64,000 bases of DNA. It comes from Jiella pelagia. GTDB lineage: Bacteria; Pseudomonadota; Alphaproteobacteria; Rhizobiales; Rhizobiaceae. Below the pieces are notes generated by a model, which worked only from the letters and a program-made list of their open reading frames with translations, did not search any database and was not told the DNA's origin. The position numbers and the translations under genes are program-made. Positions 31,701-41,550 of this stretch are shown one piece after another. Every line of letters begins with the position of its first letter. Within the stretch, counting starts at the first letter, position 1. The stretch lies in NCBI RefSeq assembly GCF_026898155.1, contig NZ_CP114029.1, positions 1,867,501 to 1,931,500 on the forward strand, read 5' to 3'.

Positions 31701-32408
31701 TCAGGCCGCTTCGAGCAGCCTTTCGACCGTCTTGGCCGGACGGGACCTCTCCTCACGCCTGCCGAGTATGCCGATCTCGTAGGCGAGGCTTGCCGCCTCG
31801 GCGCGGGCGCGGTCGAGGCCCGGCGCGTGATCCTCGTCGAGGGTGAAGATCGTCCCGCCGTGAAGGAACGGCGCCTCGTAGGCGGCACGCTGGACGAGGC
31901 CGATCGGCAGGCGGGCCGTTTCGCTTTCCCCGATGATCGCCTCGACACTGCGAGCGATCCGGCTCGGGATGGTCGCGACGGCGCTGGCCACGAAGCAGCG
32001 GTCGCGCGTGCGCCGGCCTCTCCCGGCGTCCTTGGCGAGGATGCGATCGGTCTCGACCGCGTAGGACGCCGAGAGCGGCGAGAACCGCACCGGGATCACC
32101 GCACGGTCGGAAAGCTTGGCGCCAAGGCGGATCGTCGCCGCCTCGTCGCCGGCGTCGATGACGACGAGATCGCCCCGCTTGCGGGCGGTGCGCACCAGCT
32201 TTTCGATCGTCGTCTCGTCTCGGCAACGCTCCACCGTGATCTTTGCCGGCCGGCCGGCCCGGCTCGCCCAGGCCGCCAGATCGCCGTCGCGCGCCGCATC
32301 GATGAGGAGGATGGGGATGTCCGCGGCCGCGGCCACGCTCGCCAGGGTGAGCGCGACGGTGGACGAGCCGGAGGTCTTGAGCGAGCCGACCGAAACGGCG
32401 GAGATCAT
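31701..32408 (-). CDS. ParA/MinD-like protein with a degenerate nucleotide-binding loop
   Basis: The 235-residue protein resembles the ParA/MinD ATPase fold: SAVSVGSLKTSGSSTVALTL at the N-terminus, then ADIPILLIDAARDGDLAAWA, RGDLVVIDAGDEAATIRLGA and a later IPVRFSPLSA strand. The position of the deviant Walker A loop reads SLKTSGSSTV, where typical members have KGGVGKTT. The lysine before the final Thr is replaced, so ATP hydrolysis is doubtful. The start at 32408 is preceded by GAAAGG. Orphan ParA-like proteins next to a partition site usually pair with ParB, but no parB or parS is seen here. Function is unknown. Confidence 0.6.
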   Translation of the reverse strand: MISAVSVGSLKTSGSSTVALTLASVAAAADIPILLIDAARDGDLAAWASRAGRPAKITVERCRDETTIEKLVRTARKRGDLVVIDAGDEAATIRLGAKLSDRAVIPVRFSPLSASYAVETDRILAKDAGRGRRTRDRCFVASAVATIPSRIARSVEAIIGESETARLPIGLVQRAAYEAPFLHGGTIFTLDEDHAPGLDRARAEAASLAYEIGILGRREERSRPAKTVERLLEAA

Positions 32409-32694
32409 GAACAGGCCTTTCTGCGCTCCCGATCGGAGGCGCGGACATGGATGTCGACGGCCGCTTGCCATGACGCTGGCGGACGACGGGACGTCATTCG
32501 GCCCCTTTGGCGAAGCGGCTGCCGGGCAGAGCGAACGAGTTGATCTTGCGAGTTAAAGCCCGACGGCTTGGGCGAAGCTTAAGCCATGGTGACGGTTCGC
32601 CGCCCGTAGCAGCTGCGCGGCAGGCGCATTGCTCCGGTCGGATCGCACTGCTGCCCCCTTTCGCCCGGCCGCGCCGCATGGCAAAAGGCCACCC

Positions 32695-34606
32695 ATGCTC
32701 CAGATTACCGACCTTACCGCGCGCGTTGCCGGGCGCCTGCTCATCGACCATGCCAGCCTGACGCTGCCGACCGGCACGAAGGCGGGGCTCGTCGGCCGCA
32801 ATGGTGCCGGCAAGTCGACCCTGTTCCGCGTCATCACGGGCGATCTCGCGCCGGAGACGGGGTCGGTGTCCTTTCCCAAGAACACCCGGCTCGGCCAGGT
32901 GGCGCAGGAAGCACCGGGCACGGAAGAATCGCTGATCGAGATCGTGCTGAAGGCCGATACCGAGCGGCTGGCGCTGCTCCAGGAGGCCGAGAGAGCCACC
33001 GACCCGCTGCGCATCGCCGACATCCACACGCGGCTCGCCGACATCGAATCCCATTCGGCCGAGGCGCGGGGCTCGTCGATCCTGTCCGGCCTCGGCTTCG
33101 ACATGGCGGCGCAGGCGCGGCCGGCGTCATCCTTCTCGGGCGGCTGGCGAATGCGTGTCGCGCTCGCAGCCGTCCTGTTCTCGCGGCCGGACCTGTTGCT
33201 CCTCGACGAGCCGACCAACTATCTCGACCTGGAGGGAACGCTCTGGCTGGAGAATTTCGTCCAGCGCTATCCCTACACTGTCCTCGTCATCTCCCACGAC
33301 CGCGACGTCCTCAACAACGCCGTCTCCTCGATCGTCCACCTCGACCAGCAGAAGCTGAACTTCTACCGCGGCGACTACGACCAGTTCGCCCGCCAGCGGG
33401 CCGAAAAGATCGAGGCTCCTGCAGAAGTCGATCGCCAAACAGGATGCGGCGAGAAAGCACATGGAGTCCTTTGTCGAGCGCTTCCGGGCGAAAGCTTCCA
33501 AGGCGCGTCAGGCCCAGTCGCGCCTCAAGGCACTGGAAAAGATGGGTCCGATCCAGTCGATCGTCGAGGAGAACGTCACGCCGTTCGTCTTTCCGGCGCC
33601 GGAAAAACAGGCGGCTTCCCCGATCATCCGCATGGAGAACGTCGCGGTCGGCTATCAGCCCGGCCGGCCGATCCTTTCGAACCTCAATCTCAGAATCGAC
33701 ACCGAAGACCGTATCGCCCTGCTCGGCCAGAACGGCAACGGCAAGTCGACCTTCGCCAAGCTCCTCGCCGAACGCCTGAAGGAACAGGCCGGAACGGTCA
33801 CGCGCGCCCCGGGGCTGAAGATCGCCTTCTTCGCCCAGCATCAGATCGACGATCTGCGGCCGGCCGAAAGCGCCGTCCAGCACGTGCGGCGGATGATGCC
33901 GGACGCGACGGAGCCGAAGGTGCGCGCAAAGGTCGCGCAGATGGGCCTGCCGACGGCGAAGATGGACACCGCCGCCGAGAAGCTTTCGGGCGGCGAGAAG
34001 GCCCGTCTCCTGATGGGTCTCGCCACCCTCGACGCGCCGAACCTCCTGATCCTCGACGAGCCGACCAACCATCTCGACATCGAGGCCCGCCAGAGCCTCG
34101 TTCACGCCCTCAACGACTATCCGGGCGCCGTCATCCTGATCAGCCACGACCGGCACATGGTCGAGGCGACGATGGACCGCTTATGGATCGTCGGCGACGG
34201 CACGGTGTCGCGCTATGACGGCGACCTCGAAGACTACAAGAAGCTGATCCTATCGGGCGCACGCACCGGTGGCGGGGCGTCGGGGGGCGCGGGCAGCGAG
34301 CCGGTCGAGATCGTCGAGCCGCAGGTCTCCAAGGTCGACCAGCGCCGCCAGGCGGCCGAACGACGCGAGGCGCTGAAGCCGCTCAAGAAGAAGATCAGCC
34401 AGCTGGAGATCCAGATCTCGCGGCTGCAGAAGACCATCGCCGATTTCGACGAGAAGCTCGCCGACCCGGCGCTCTACACCAAGGATCCGGCGAGGGCCAC
34501 CAGCCTCAACAAACAGCGGGCCGATGCGGCGAAGACGCTGGAATCCTGTGAAGAGGACTGGCTGGGGCTGACTGCCGAGCACGACGCCGCCATGGCGGCG
34601 GAGTAA
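32695..34606 (+). CDS. ABC-F family ATPase, with an artefactual frame break
   Basis: ABC-F proteins are soluble twin ATPases that act on the ribosome or regulate translation; no membrane domain is present. The corrected protein has about 636 residues. NBD1 has [16 protein letters not shown], a SFSGGWRMRVALAA signature and LLLLDEPTNYLDL. NBD2 has LLGQNGNGKSTFAKL, KLSGGEKARLLMGLA and LLILDEPTNHLDI. Between them is the ABC-F linker (HMESFVERFRAKASKARQAQ), and the C-terminus is a coiled coil (RRQAAERREALKPLKKKISQ). It is closest to the Uup/YheS type. The frame breaks at 33412-33418 (GAGGCTC). With GAGCTC it reads AEKIELLQKSIAKQDAARKH. The start at 32695 gives the normal MLQITDLTARVAGR. Confidence 0.92.
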
Positions 34607-34817
34607 CGTCATCGTCGCGCCGGCGCGGTCGCCGCACGGGGGCACCTTGCCAACCACAAAGCTCGCAACGTCCCCGAAATGGTGATGAAGCCAGTAAGTC
34701 ACTGAACGACAAGCAGATCACGCCGTCGCCAGACTTGCCTTGAACGTCATCGAAGTGTCATATGCCTCACTTTCACGGATCCGCCGTTTCGCGGCCCCGG
34801 ACGGAAGTTGACACGAC

Positions 34818-35534
34818 ATGCATGTTCTGCGGCTGTTTTTCACCGAGGCGCTTCGGGTGTTCCTGCTTCGGCGCACGCTGAAGGAGATCGCCGGATCGCT
34901 GGGTCTTGCCGTCGTTACGATCACAGCCGCCGGGTTGGTGGCATGGCTCTTCAGTCTCGATGGCGCGGCCTCCGACGTCTTTCAGGAAAACGGTCCGATC
35001 GAAAGCGTTCAGGCATGGATCGTCCTTGTGGCGGGCGTCCAGTTCTATCTCGCGGCGCTGCGCTTCGGCTTCGAGATCTTCTATGGGACCTTGCTGCTTT
35101 CGCTCGGCGCCTTCCTGGCCGTCGTCCGCGAAATCCCCGCTTGCGAGAGCGCGTTCTATTTCGGCGGCATTTGTCTGCGACATTCGTGGCAGGGCGAAAT
35201 CCAGGCAGTGATCGTCCTCCTCGTCGCGGGTCTCGCCTTGTGGCGGCGAGAGCCGCTGGCGCGGCATCTGCGGGAGCTGAATTTCTTCTGGATCGTGCCG
35301 GCCGGGACGGCATTCGCGATCCTGGTCGCCGCCGAGGTCATGGAGGGGCTCGGCCAGCCCGTCATCGAGGAGACGCTCGAACTGGCAGGGTATCTTCACC
35401 TACTGGTCTTCGCCGCGGCCCTTCATCTGGCGCCGCACTGGTTCGATGCGCGCCAGGCGCCGCAGCTTTCCGAGCCCGGCGTCTGGTCATGGCGCGGCCG
35501 GTCCTTCCTGTCCCGGCGCGAGCATCTGCGATAG
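34818..35534 (+). CDS. Polytopic membrane protein of unknown function
   Basis: The 238-residue protein has five or six membrane segments, among them LGLAVVTITAAGLVAWLF, AWIVLVAGVQFYLAALRFGF, LLLSLGAFLAVVREI, AVIVLLVAGLALW, FFWIVPAGTAFAILVAAEV and YLHLLVFAAALHLAP. Charged motifs around VREIPACESAFYFGGICLRH and EVMEGLGQPVIEETLELAG may carry function, but I recognise no family. It starts at the ATG at 34818 after a 211-base leader that is locally AT-rich. No neighbour suggests a role. Confidence 0.65.
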   Translation: MHVLRLFFTEALRVFLLRRTLKEIAGSLGLAVVTITAAGLVAWLFSLDGAASDVFQENGPIESVQAWIVLVAGVQFYLAALRFGFEIFYGTLLLSLGAFLAVVREIPACESAFYFGGICLRHSWQGEIQAVIVLLVAGLALWRREPLARHLRELNFFWIVPAGTAFAILVAAEVMEGLGQPVIEETLELAGYLHLLVFAAALHLAPHWFDARQAPQLSEPGVWSWRGRSFLSRREHLR

Positions 35535-35593
35535 GCGGAGGCCTCGGCGGCCCCCAGCCGCCCTGCCCGGCCCGAACAGGGCCAGACGTCCGA

Positions 35594-35789
35594 TCAGTCG
35601 TCGAGCGCCCTCGCCTCCGACGGCAGCATGATCGGAATGCCGTCGCGGATCGGAAAGGCGAGCTTGGCCGCCTTCGAGATCAACTCGCTGTTCTCACGGT
35701 CGTAGACGAGGGGCTTCTTGGTCAGCGGACAGACCAGGAGGCTCGAGGAGCTTGGGGTCCGGCTGGCCGTCCTTGGTGCGTTCGCTCAT
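35594..35789 (-). CDS. Trm112-like small protein (UPF0434/YcaR type), with an artefactual frame break
   Basis: The 64-residue corrected protein begins [20 protein letters not shown] and continues [20 protein letters not shown], with the conserved [16 protein letters not shown]. Family members activate methyltransferases or act in translation quality; the usual first Cys of the zinc motif is present (VCP), but the second pair is missing, as in many bacterial members. The frame breaks at 35738-35744, where the coding strand reads GAGCCTC. With GAGCTC it is uninterrupted. It is the last gene of a minus-strand run proX-ybbN-LON-trm112, seen in related genomes. Confidence 0.85.
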
Positions 35790-35876
35790 CAAGTCTCTCG
35801 TGCGCTTTCCGTCAGCCGGCAGCTTGTAGCACGGAGTGCCTTGAAGTCACGCCCCCGCCCCGTCCTCGCAACGCCG

Positions 35877-36560
35877 TCACTGCAGCGTCGTCGGGCCGTC
35901 TTCGCCGCTATCCCCCCTGGCGAGCGCGATCTCGGTCATGGCGATCAGCGTCTCGGCGCGGGTCTTGAGGTCCGAAGCTTCCAGCAGCGCCTGCTTTTCC
36001 GCCGCGCCATAGGGCGACATCATCGACAAGGCGTTGACCAGGGTTTCGTTCGAGGCCTTGGCGATCGAATCCCAATCGGCTTCCATCTCGTTGACCTCGA
36101 AGAAGCGGCGGAAGGCCCGCAGAAGGCCCGCCCGGTCGACGTCGTTCTCGCCCTTCTCGTCGTCGAGATCGGCGAGGAAGGCCGCGACGCGGCAGCAGCG
36201 GAATGGGGTCTTTGCCGAAGAAAGCTCCTCGACGATCCGAAACCGGGCGATGCCCTGCAGATTGATGATGTAGCGACCGTCGCCGGATTCGGCATAGGAG
36301 ACGATCCGTCCCATGCAGCCGACCTCGCAGAGCTTCGGCTCGCGGTCGTCCCTGAGGGCCCCGTCCAGGCGGGGCTGGACCATGCCGATGATCCGAGCGC
36401 CGGAGAGCGCCTGGTCGATCATTTCGACATAGCGCGGCTCGAAGATGTTGAGCGGCAATTGCCCACCGGGCAGCAGCAAGGCCCCCGTCAGCGGAAAGAC
36501 CGGGATCGTCGCCGGCAGATCGGTTTCGTCCGTATAGGTGAAGTTACCAGCCTGAACCAA
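35877..36560 (-). CDS. LON substrate-binding-domain protein
   Basis: The 227-residue protein consists of a LON N-terminal-type domain: IPVFPLTGALLLPGGQLPLN, IFEPRYVEMIDQAL and YIINLQGIARFRIVEEL. It lacks AAA and protease domains. The start is set at a TTG at 36560, because GGGAGGC lies before it at the right distance and the frame upstream is arginine-rich. Its role is unknown; homologues are often annotated as peptidase S16. It lies between the YbbN-type thioredoxin and the Trm112-like gene on the same strand. Confidence 0.85.
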   Translation of the reverse strand: MVQAGNFTYTDETDLPATIPVFPLTGALLLPGGQLPLNIFEPRYVEMIDQALSGARIIGMVQPRLDGALRDDREPKLCEVGCMGRIVSYAESGDGRYIINLQGIARFRIVEELSSAKTPFRCCRVAAFLADLDDEKGENDVDRAGLLRAFRRFFEVNEMEADWDSIAKASNETLVNALSMMSPYGAAEKQALLEASDLKTRAETLIAMTEIALARGDSGEDGPTTLQ

Positions 36561-36749
36561 AGATTGCCTCCCTCGACCAATGCGGCATGTGGAAGGCCGG
36601 CGGCCAATCTCAAGGTCCCGCGGCGATCTGCTTGCCCGTGGCGTCTGGTCGCGTGAGCAGGCAGGAGGTCGCGGCGGTCGCTTCCTCGCCCGTCGCGCGA
36701 TGGTCAAGCCGCACCCTTGCCGAGGCCACTGGCTCGCCAGTGGCCTCCT

Positions 36750-37778
36750 TCACGAAAACAGCAGCGAGGAGAGCCGGCGCCTCGCCTCCTTCGTCGCCGG
36801 GTCCGTCGGACCCCAGGCAGCGAAGAATTCCAGGAGCTTCAGCCGCGCGGCATCCTCGCCGAAGCTGCGATCGCGGCGCATGACCTCGAGCAGATGCCCC
36901 GCCGCCGTCTGCCGGTCGCCCTTGGCATTGGCGATGAGGGCAAGGTCGAATCGGGCCTGGTGATCGTCGGCATCGCCTTCGATGCGCGCCTGAAGCTGCA
37001 CGGGATCGCCGAGCTTGGCGATCTCCTGCTGCAGTTTCAGCTTCGTCCGCACCGCGGCGACGGCAGGATCCTCAGCCTTGTCGGCCGGAACCTGGTCGAT
37101 CACCGCCTCGGCACGCACCGCATCGCCCGTCTGGAGATAGCATTCGGCGAGACCCGCAGCAGCGCCGGCATGGCCGGGCTCGTGCTGCAGGATGGCGCCG
37201 AAGAGCTGGGCGGCATCGCCCACGTCGCCGGCCGCCAAGAGCGTGTTCGCCTGTTCGAGCGCTTCGGCGATCGGGTCTTCGTTGCCGGGCTGGCCGGCGG
37301 TCAAACGCTGGATGAAGGCCGAGACCTCGCTTTCGGGCAGCGCGCCCATGAAGCCGTCGACCGGCTGGCCGCCGACGAAGGCGAAGACAGCCGGAATCGA
37401 CTGGACCCCGAGCTGGCCGGCGACGGCGGGATGCTGGTCGATGTTCATCTTGACCAGCTTTACCTTGCCGCCCGCTGCCCGGACGGCCTTTTCCAGGATC
37501 GGCGTCAGCTGCTTGCAGGGGCCGCACCAGGGCGCCCAGAAGTCGACCAGGACCGGTTGCCGCTGTGATTCCTGGATGACGTCGGCGGAAAACTTCGCCG
37601 TCGTCGTCTCCTTGATCAGGTCGGCATCGGAGACCGCAGCCGAAGCGCCGAGCCCCTGCAGTCCGCTCGGCTGGGATGCGGCCGGCTGACGCTGGGCCGG
37701 CGCCTGAGAGGCCCCCTGACCGACCGTCTGCTGGCCGAAGCCGCCGCCATAAGGATTGCCGTAAGGATTGTCGCTCAT
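36750..37778 (-). CDS. YbbN-type thioredoxin/TPR protein
   Basis: The 342-residue protein has a Gly/Gln-rich N-terminal extension (1-50), a thioredoxin domain (about 55-160) and TPR repeats (about 175-342). The active-site motif WCGPC gives Cys85 and Cys88, and the domain includes the cis-Pro segment VQSIPAVFAF. YbbN/CnoX proteins act as chaperone-linked oxidoreductases that hand clients to GroEL and DnaK. That role is inferred from the domain layout. It begins at the proX stop (37778 is shared), so the two are translationally coupled. Confidence 0.9.
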   Translation of the reverse strand: MSDNPYGNPYGGGFGQQTVGQGASQAPAQRQPAASQPSGLQGLGASAAVSDADLIKETTTAKFSADVIQESQRQPVLVDFWAPWCGPCKQLTPILEKAVRAAGGKVKLVKMNIDQHPAVAGQLGVQSIPAVFAFVGGQPVDGFMGALPESEVSAFIQRLTAGQPGNEDPIAEALEQANTLLAAGDVGDAAQLFGAILQHEPGHAGAAAGLAECYLQTGDAVRAEAVIDQVPADKAEDPAVAAVRTKLKLQQEIAKLGDPVQLQARIEGDADDHQARFDLALIANAKGDRQTAAGHLLEVMRRDRSFGEDAARLKLLEFFAAWGPTDPATKEARRRLSSLLFS

Positions 37779-38296
37779 CAGTCCCGCCCCTCAAGCGTTT
37801 CGCCGTTGAGCCGGACGACGAGAGGCTCGTGCCCGGTTGATCGGAAGAATGTCATCAATCCGTCGGTGGCGATCGTCGTCGTCGCCGTATTCGTCAACGG
37901 ATGGCAGTTCACCATATCGTGCGCAAGCAGGCCCTCATCAAGCACCACCGTGACGCGCCCGTCCCGGTCGTTGAGGACGCCGAAGGCGGTGACCGAGCCG
38001 GGCTCGACACCCAGCATCTCCATCATCGCGTCGGCGCCAGCGAAGGACAGCCGCCCCTGCGCGCCGATCACCTTGTGCAGCGACTTCAGGTCGACCGCCC
38101 GGCTCTCCTCCGCGACGACGAGGAAATGCCGCCCCTTCTTGTCCTTCACGAAGAGGTTCTTGGTGTGCCCGCCGGCGATCTCGCCGCGCAGGCCTTGCGA
38201 TTCGGCGACCGTGAAAAGCGCCGGGTGATCGAGCGTCGAAACCTCGATGCCGAGGCCGCCGAGATACGTCATCAGTTCGTCACGCGTCGCCGCCAA
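37778..38296 (-). CDS. proX: Prolyl-tRNA deacylase, YbaK/ProX editing-domain protein
   Basis: Free-standing editing domains of this type hydrolyse Ala-tRNA(Pro) or Cys-tRNA(Pro). The 172-residue protein shows the YbaK fold motifs: LGIEVSTLDHPALFTVAES, EIAGGHTKNLFVKDKKGRHF with the substrate-binding Lys, and PGSVTAFGVLNDRDGRVTVV. Its stop overlaps the start of the next gene. The start MAATRDELMTYLGG is the only good one. The name proX here follows the deacylase, not the betaine transporter. Confidence 0.9.
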   Translation of the reverse strand: MAATRDELMTYLGGLGIEVSTLDHPALFTVAESQGLRGEIAGGHTKNLFVKDKKGRHFLVVAEESRAVDLKSLHKVIGAQGRLSFAGADAMMEMLGVEPGSVTAFGVLNDRDGRVTVVLDEGLLAHDMVNCHPLTNTATTTIATDGLMTFFRSTGHEPLVVRLNGETLEGRD

Positions 38297-38497
38297 GGCC
38301 TGTCCCCTCGCTGTCGCCTGCCATTCAACGGTTCCGGCAATAGCCGACGGCGCGCTCCCGGTGAACCCCGTCGCGGCCAGTCCGGCGGCTCCTCCGGCGA
38401 TTTTCCCGCGTCGTCAAATTCACTGTTGCATTGTCCGATTCTTTCCGTCATATACCGCCCGTCCGCGGCGCTGGTCACACAGCGCTGCAGGGAGCGG

Positions 38498-38572
38498 GCG
38501 GGTGTAGCTCAGGGGTAGAGCACAACCTTGCCAAGGTTGGGGTCGAGGGTTCGAATCCCTTCGCCCGCTCCA
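38498..38572 (+). tRNA. tRNA-Gly (anticodon GCC)
   Basis: GCGGGTG at 38498-38504 pairs with CGCCCGC at 38562-38568, including one G-U pair. The D arm reads GCTCAGGGGTAGAGC, the anticodon loop CTTGCCAA gives GCC, and the T arm contains GGTTCGAATCC. The discriminator T and CCA are encoded. A T-rich stretch and a hairpin follow. Confidence 0.97.
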
Positions 38573-38604
38573 TTTTTCCTTTCAAATCAATGCGCTGACG
38601 TGAA

Positions 38605-38637
38605 CGAACCGGGCTACTCGGTTCGCGCTCGGTTTTT
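38605..38637 (+). terminator. Terminator-like hairpin after tRNA-Gly
   Basis: CGAACCG (38605-38611) pairs with CGGTTCG (38619-38625) around a 7-base loop. GCGCTCG and five T follow. The T tract is a few bases away from the stem, so it is weaker than the rplS terminator. It probably ends the tRNA transcript. Confidence 0.6.
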
Positions 38638-38724
38638 GCTGACGACATGGATCGCGGCGAAAGTTTCGATCATTTCGAGGCTCGACGACGGCGATCGACG
38701 GTTGGGGCGAGGAGCCCTGGTTCG

Positions 38725-39558
38725 TCATTGCGAAATGTCGGCGGCCTCGCCACTGCGGCCATGATGAAGCCGCGGGAAATCCGGAAGAACCGCCGGGCGC
38801 GCCCAGCCTGGTGGCCGCAGGATGACCATCCGCGTGCCGAAGGTTTCCGCCAGCAATCCCCCTTCCAGAAGCTCCTCCGGCTCCTGGTCGGCCACCAGCC
38901 GGCCGCCTTCAAGGACCATCAGGCGATCGGCAAAGCTCATTGCCAGATTGAGGTCGTGGAGCACCGCGACGACGATGCCGCCATCGTCGGCAAAGCGCCG
39001 CGCGATCGACAGCACGGCGATCTGATGACGAACGTCCAGGCTGGACGTCGGCTCGTCGAGGATGAGCAGCTTGGCGCGGCCGTCCTTCACCGGCTCGCCG
39101 ATCTGGCAGAGGACGCGGGCAAGCTGCACCCGCTGCTGCTCGCCGCCGGACAGGCGCTGATAGAGCCGCTCGCCGAAGCCTTCGAGATCGACCGCTCCAA
39201 GCGCCCGCTGCACCTCCTGCCGACGCGCTGCGGCATCCATGCCGGCCCGTTGGCGCAGGCCAAGGCCGACGATCTCGAACACCGTGAAGGGAAAGGCGAT
39301 GGTCGTCGCCTGGGGCAGGACCGCGCGCTGCATGGCGAGATCGGCCGGAGCGAGGGCCGACACGTCGTGCCCATGCAGGCGCACCCGCCCAAAGGCCGGG
39401 CGCCGCTCGCCGCTGATCGCCTTGACCAGCGTCGACTTGCCGGCGCCGTTCGGGCCGATCACGGCGACCATCGCGCCCGGTTCGATCCGGGCCGAGACTT
39501 TCGCCAGAATCGCGCGCCCGCCGGCGACGACACCGACGTCGTCGATTTCCAGTGCCAT
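38725..39558 (-). CDS. hmuV: Haem ABC transporter ATP-binding protein
   Basis: HmuV powers haem import through HmuU and HmuT. The 277-residue protein has the Walker A motif [14 protein letters not shown], the signature LSGGEQQRVQLARVL and the Walker B LLILDEPTSSLDVRHQ. The H-loop is AVLHDLNLAM. The C-terminal tail is basic and extends past the usual end. The start at 39558 (MALEIDDVGVVAGG) lies a few bases after the hmuU stop, so the genes are coupled. It is the last gene of hemP-hmuT-hmuU-hmuV. Confidence 0.93.
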   Translation of the reverse strand: MALEIDDVGVVAGGRAILAKVSARIEPGAMVAVIGPNGAGKSTLVKAISGERRPAFGRVRLHGHDVSALAPADLAMQRAVLPQATTIAFPFTVFEIVGLGLRQRAGMDAAARRQEVQRALGAVDLEGFGERLYQRLSGGEQQRVQLARVLCQIGEPVKDGRAKLLILDEPTSSLDVRHQIAVLSIARRFADDGGIVVAVLHDLNLAMSFADRLMVLEGGRLVADQEPEELLEGGLLAETFGTRMVILRPPGWARPAVLPDFPRLHHGRSGEAADISQ

Positions 39559-39563
39559 GCCGG

Positions 39564-40649
39564 TCAAAATCCTTCGAAGTCGCGTCGGCGCATCAGGAGC
39601 CAGAGAAAGAACGGCGCGCCGATCGCGGCGGTGATGATGCCGATCGGCAGTTCGGCCGGGGCGACGAGCAACCGTGCACCGATGTCGGCGACGAGCAAAA
39701 GGAGTGCGCCGCCGAGACAGGAGGCCGGCAGCAGGAACCGATGATCCGCCCCGACGCCGAGCCGGAGCAGATGCGGCACGACGATGCCGACGAAGCCGAT
39801 CGTGCCCGACACCGCGACGGCGAGGCCCGTCGCCGCTGCGACCAGGAGGATCGCCAGCCGCTTCAGCCGCTCGACCCGCAGCCCCATGTGAAACGCCTCC
39901 GCTTCGCCCAGCACCAGCGCATCAAGCCCGCGCGCCAGCATCGGCGCCGAGGCGACGATGAGAACCATGATCGGCCCGGTGATCGCCACCTTCTCCCAAT
40001 TCACGCCGCCGAGCCCGCCGAGATTCCAGAAGGTGATGTCGCGCAATTGCGTGTCGTCGCTGAGGAACGCCATGTAGCCCATCAGGGCGGCGGCGAAGGC
40101 GGCGAGCGCAATGCCGGACAAAAGCATCGTCGCGACCGAGGTCAGGCCCTCGCGCGTCGCGATGGCATAGAGGATCAGGGTCGCCGTCAACGCCCCGGCG
40201 AAGGCGGCGAGCGGCAAAGCGTAGCCGCCGAGGATGGCGGTGACCGGCGCCAGCGCGCCGCCGCCGAGGACGATCATCGAGACGGCGCCAAGCGCCGCGC
40301 CGTTCGACACGCCGAGGATCGCGGGATCGGCGAGCGGATTGCGGAACAGCCCCTGCATGACCGCGCCGCCGAGCGCCAGCATCGCGCCGATCAGTGCCGC
40401 CATGATCGCCCGCGGCAGGCGGATCTGCCAGACGATCACCACGTCGCCGAGCGGAAACGCCGTCGTCTTCGGCCCCGCCGCGAGGATCTCGATCACCCTC
40501 ATGGGAGACAACGCCGCCGGCCCGATGCCGATCGCCAGCACTGCCGTCGCCAGGACGGAGAAGGCGAGGAGCGCCAGTGCGATGGCCTGGACGAGCGAGC
40601 GCTCGCCCGGCGCCCGGGCCATCGGCGGGGAACCCGTCAGCGCGCTCAT
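39564..40649 (-). CDS. hmuU: Haem ABC transporter permease
   Basis: HmuU is the membrane permease (FecCD family) that carries haem across the inner membrane. The 361-residue protein has about ten membrane segments and family motifs: WQIRLPRAIMAALIGAMLAL, GAVMQGLFRNPLADPAILGV and SGTIGFVGIVVPHLLRLGVG. The start MSALTGSPP overlaps the hmuT stop (ATGA). The frame is open past the start only because of a frame break in hmuT, so the longer version is not real. Confidence 0.94.
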   Translation of the reverse strand: MSALTGSPPMARAPGERSLVQAIALALLAFSVLATAVLAIGIGPAALSPMRVIEILAAGPKTTAFPLGDVVIVWQIRLPRAIMAALIGAMLALGGAVMQGLFRNPLADPAILGVSNGAALGAVSMIVLGGGALAPVTAILGGYALPLAAFAGALTATLILYAIATREGLTSVATMLLSGIALAAFAAALMGYMAFLSDDTQLRDITFWNLGGLGGVNWEKVAITGPIMVLIVASAPMLARGLDALVLGEAEAFHMGLRVERLKRLAILLVAAATGLAVAVSGTIGFVGIVVPHLLRLGVGADHRFLLPASCLGGALLLLVADIGARLLVAPAELPIGIITAAIGAPFFLWLLMRRRDFEGF

Positions 40650-41550
40650 TTCGCCGGCTCGATCGCCTCCGGATAGAGCCGGGCGGCAAGATCGCGCGCC
40701 GCATCCGCCGTTCGCGGGCCGAAGCCGAGGAGATAGGCGCCGTCCATCCGCACGATTGCGTTCTTCTGGCCGGCCGGCGTCGCCTTCAGGGCCGGGATGG
40801 CGAAGGGATCGACGACCGGATGGTTCGGCCCCGCGGCGGTCATCATCACGACGACGTCGGGGGCGAGGCTCGGTCGCGGCTTCCGCCGAAACCGTCTTGT
40901 AGCCATTCGCGCCGGCGAAGACGTTGACGCCGCCGGCCAGCGCGATCATCGCGTCGGCGGCGGTGTCCGAGCCGGCCGCCATCGGCCGCCCGTCCACCAG
41001 AGAAAGAATGAAGAGGACCCGCTTGCGGGGCTCGATCTTCGACAATTCCTCTTCGAGACGCGCAAGATCGTCCTCGACGCCCGCGGCGAGCGCCCTGCCC
41101 GCCTCTTCCTTGCCCACCGCCGCGGCGATCGCACCGAGCTTTTCCGCAATCGCCTCGACGCCATGGCCATCCGGCATCGTCTCGATCTTGATGCCCGAGG
41201 CTCTTCAGGAGTTCGATCGCCTGGGGCGGACCGGCGCCGGCCTCCATCAGGATGAGGTCGGGCGATTGCGCCAGCACCCCCTCGGCCGAAAGCGCGCGCA
41301 TATAGCCGACATTCGGCTTTTCCGTCACCTGCGGCGGGAAGACCGACGTCGTGTCGATGGCGACGATCCGGTCCTGGGCGCCGAGGGCATAGAGGGTTTC
41401 GGTGATGGCGCCGCCGACGGCGACGATGCGCCGGGCGTCCGTGGACTGCGCATTGGCCGGCGCGACCGCCGAGACGGCGAATACGAGTGGCAGGAGCGCG
41501 AGGAGCGCGGATCGGAACGGCTTTCGGATCGTCATGGCTTTGGGCTTCAT
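40646..41550 (-). CDS. hmuT: Periplasmic haem-binding protein, two artefactual frame breaks
   Basis: HmuT carries haem from the outer-membrane receptor to HmuU. The corrected protein has 300 residues, with a signal peptide (LLALLPLVFAVSAVAPANAQ) and the TroA/BtuF-type fold: RRIVAVGGAITETLYALGAQ, VGYMRALSAEGVLAQSPDLI and VDGRPMAAGSDTAADAMIAL. Two frame breaks both lie at disrupted GAGCTC sites, 41197-41203 and 40865-40871, where the coding strand reads GAGCCTC. With both repaired, the frame runs from the start to 40646 with no stop. The start overlaps the hemP stop (ATGA). Confidence 0.92.
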
